Below the pieces are notes generated by a model that was given only the letters and a program-made list of their open reading frames with translations, searched no databases and was not told where the DNA came from. From assembly GCF_036014015.1 (NCBI RefSeq), contig NZ_CP107905.1, positions 7,998,001-8,062,000 on the forward strand: a stretch of 64,000 nt of DNA. Reading direction: 5' to 3'. This document shows positions 63,466-64,000 of this stretch, one piece after another. The number at the start of each line of letters is the position of its first letter. Within the stretch, counting starts at the first letter, position 1. The position numbers were made by a program, and so were the translations under genes. The stretch is from Streptomyces sp. NBC_00457. GTDB taxonomy: Bacteria > Actinomycetota > Actinomycetes > Streptomycetales > Streptomycetaceae.

Positions 63466-63951
63466 ATGACGACGAACACGACGACGGACACGACGCACAC
63501 GACGACAACCCGCATCAACTTCGCGAAGACCGCCCCGAAGGTGTTCCGCGCCCTCATCGGCTTCGACGCCGCCGCCCGCGAGGGCCTCGACCCGGCCCTC
63601 GTCGAGCTCATCCAGATCCGGGCCTCCCACCTCAACCACTGCGCGTACTGCCTCCACATGCACACCAACGACGCCCGCAAGGCCGGCGAGAGCGAGGACC
63701 GGCTGCACATGGTCCCGGTCTGGCGCGAGGCCCGGCACTTCTTCACCCCACAGGAACAAGCCGCCCTCGCCCTGACCGAAGCGGTCACCCTGATCGCCGA
63801 CGGAGGCGTCCCGGACGACGTCTACGCGGAGGCAGCCGCCCACTTCGACGACGAGGAACTCGCCCACGTGCTCGCCCTGATCTTCACGATCAACACGTGG
63901 AACCGGGTGGCCCTGTCGACGGGGAAGGTGGCGGGCACGGACGAACGCTGA
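63466..63951 (+). CDS. Carboxymuconolactone decarboxylase/AhpD-like protein
   Basis: A 161-residue alkylhydroperoxidase D-like protein. The CxxC-His active site is NHCAYCLHMH (C59, C62, H66). The N-terminus is Thr-rich (TTNTTTDTTHTTTT). Starts at 63460 (ATG) and 63457 (TTG) are possible. The ATG at 63466 is preferred because TAGATT at 63453-63458 would then lie seven bases upstream as a -10 of a leaderless mRNA. It is the probable target of the divergent MocR regulator. Confidence 0.92.
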   Translation: MTTNTTTDTTHTTTTRINFAKTAPKVFRALIGFDAAAREGLDPALVELIQIRASHLNHCAYCLHMHTNDARKAGESEDRLHMVPVWREARHFFTPQEQAALALTEAVTLIADGGVPDDVYAEAAAHFDDEELAHVLALIFTINTWNRVALSTGKVAGTDER

Positions 63952-63954
63952 ACC

Positions 63955-64000
63955 GCACCCATGGCACCCATGGCACATGGCACCCCTGGCACCCGTGGCC
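63955..64000. repeat. Short tandem repeats at the window end
   Basis: Five imperfect units of about 9 bp (TGGCACCCA, last units with CCTGGCACC and CGTGGCC) follow the AhpD-like gene and run to the window edge. Confidence 0.7.

Overview
The window is a stretch of high-GC actinobacterial chromosome that is almost certainly from a Streptomyces species. The codon use is typical of the genus. The gene order pyk, pdtaR, liv operon, polA, rpsA, coaE looks like Streptomyces core chromosome. Several genus-typical families are present: SPW_0924, DUF6343, DUF4184, the Scr1-type XRE regulator plus DUF397 pair, and a Methyltransf_19 protein. There is no rRNA operon, CRISPR array, insertion sequence, integrase or prophage.

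Layout. 1-5.2 kb: a partial secreted 5'-nucleotidase, a SIMPL-domain protein, pyruvate kinase, a free-standing LAGLIDADG protein, an odd tRNA with its own terminator, and the ANTAR response regulator PdtaR. 5.3-10.9 kb: a complete branched-chain amino acid ABC importer on the minus strand (livK-H-M-G-F). 11-14.7 kb: a membrane-anchored unknown, a hotdog thioesterase and an FdhF/YdeP-type molybdopterin oxidoreductase. 14.9-31.6 kb: DNA polymerase I, cell-envelope genes (DUF4184, a lytic transglycosylase with a long structured leader, SPW_0924, a PorA/DUF3068 protein), HrpB helicase, a methyltransferase without a normal start codon, ribosomal protein S1, a Tat-exported amine oxidase, PAC2, CoaE and a TPR protein. 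31.6-42.9 kb: small accessory and housekeeping genes (DUF6343, a GNAT-like acyltransferase, a methyltransferase, DoxX, an S4 RNA-binding protein, UDGb, prolyl aminopeptidase), then a GntR/FCD regulator facing an NCS1 permease and an Asp/Glu-hydantoin racemase, two GNAT proteins and a RidA protein.

43.0-46.5 kb is the most interesting part. A TIR-STAND (NB-ARC-like) protein carries a C-terminal helical domain. A second copy of that domain lies divergently only 16 bp away, in a gene interrupted by one in-frame UGA and carrying a G9 tract. A nucleotidyltransferase follows. The layout looks like a TIR-NLR defence or conflict locus with a homologous partner protein that is decayed or recoded. 46.6-64 kb: a FUSC membrane protein, an EEP hydrolase, an amidohydrolase, DUF899, a 61-aa conserved-looking small protein, an ABC exporter, an abaA/whiJ-like cluster (HATPase, XRE, DUF397), two more enzymes, a two-gene unit of a PEP-utilising protein with a membrane partner, and a MocR regulator divergent from an AhpD-like protein.

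Beyond genes, the window holds: an intergenic repeat family (four copies, all at 3' ends of genes); nine exact copies of the palindrome CACGCGCGCGTG, used in two reading frames; a perfect 16-bp operator-like palindrome for the FCD regulator with 14-bp tandem repeats beside it; and a set of genes with TANNNT hexamers 6-8 nt before the start codon, consistent with leaderless mRNAs. All names are recognition by eye from the sequence; no database search was run.
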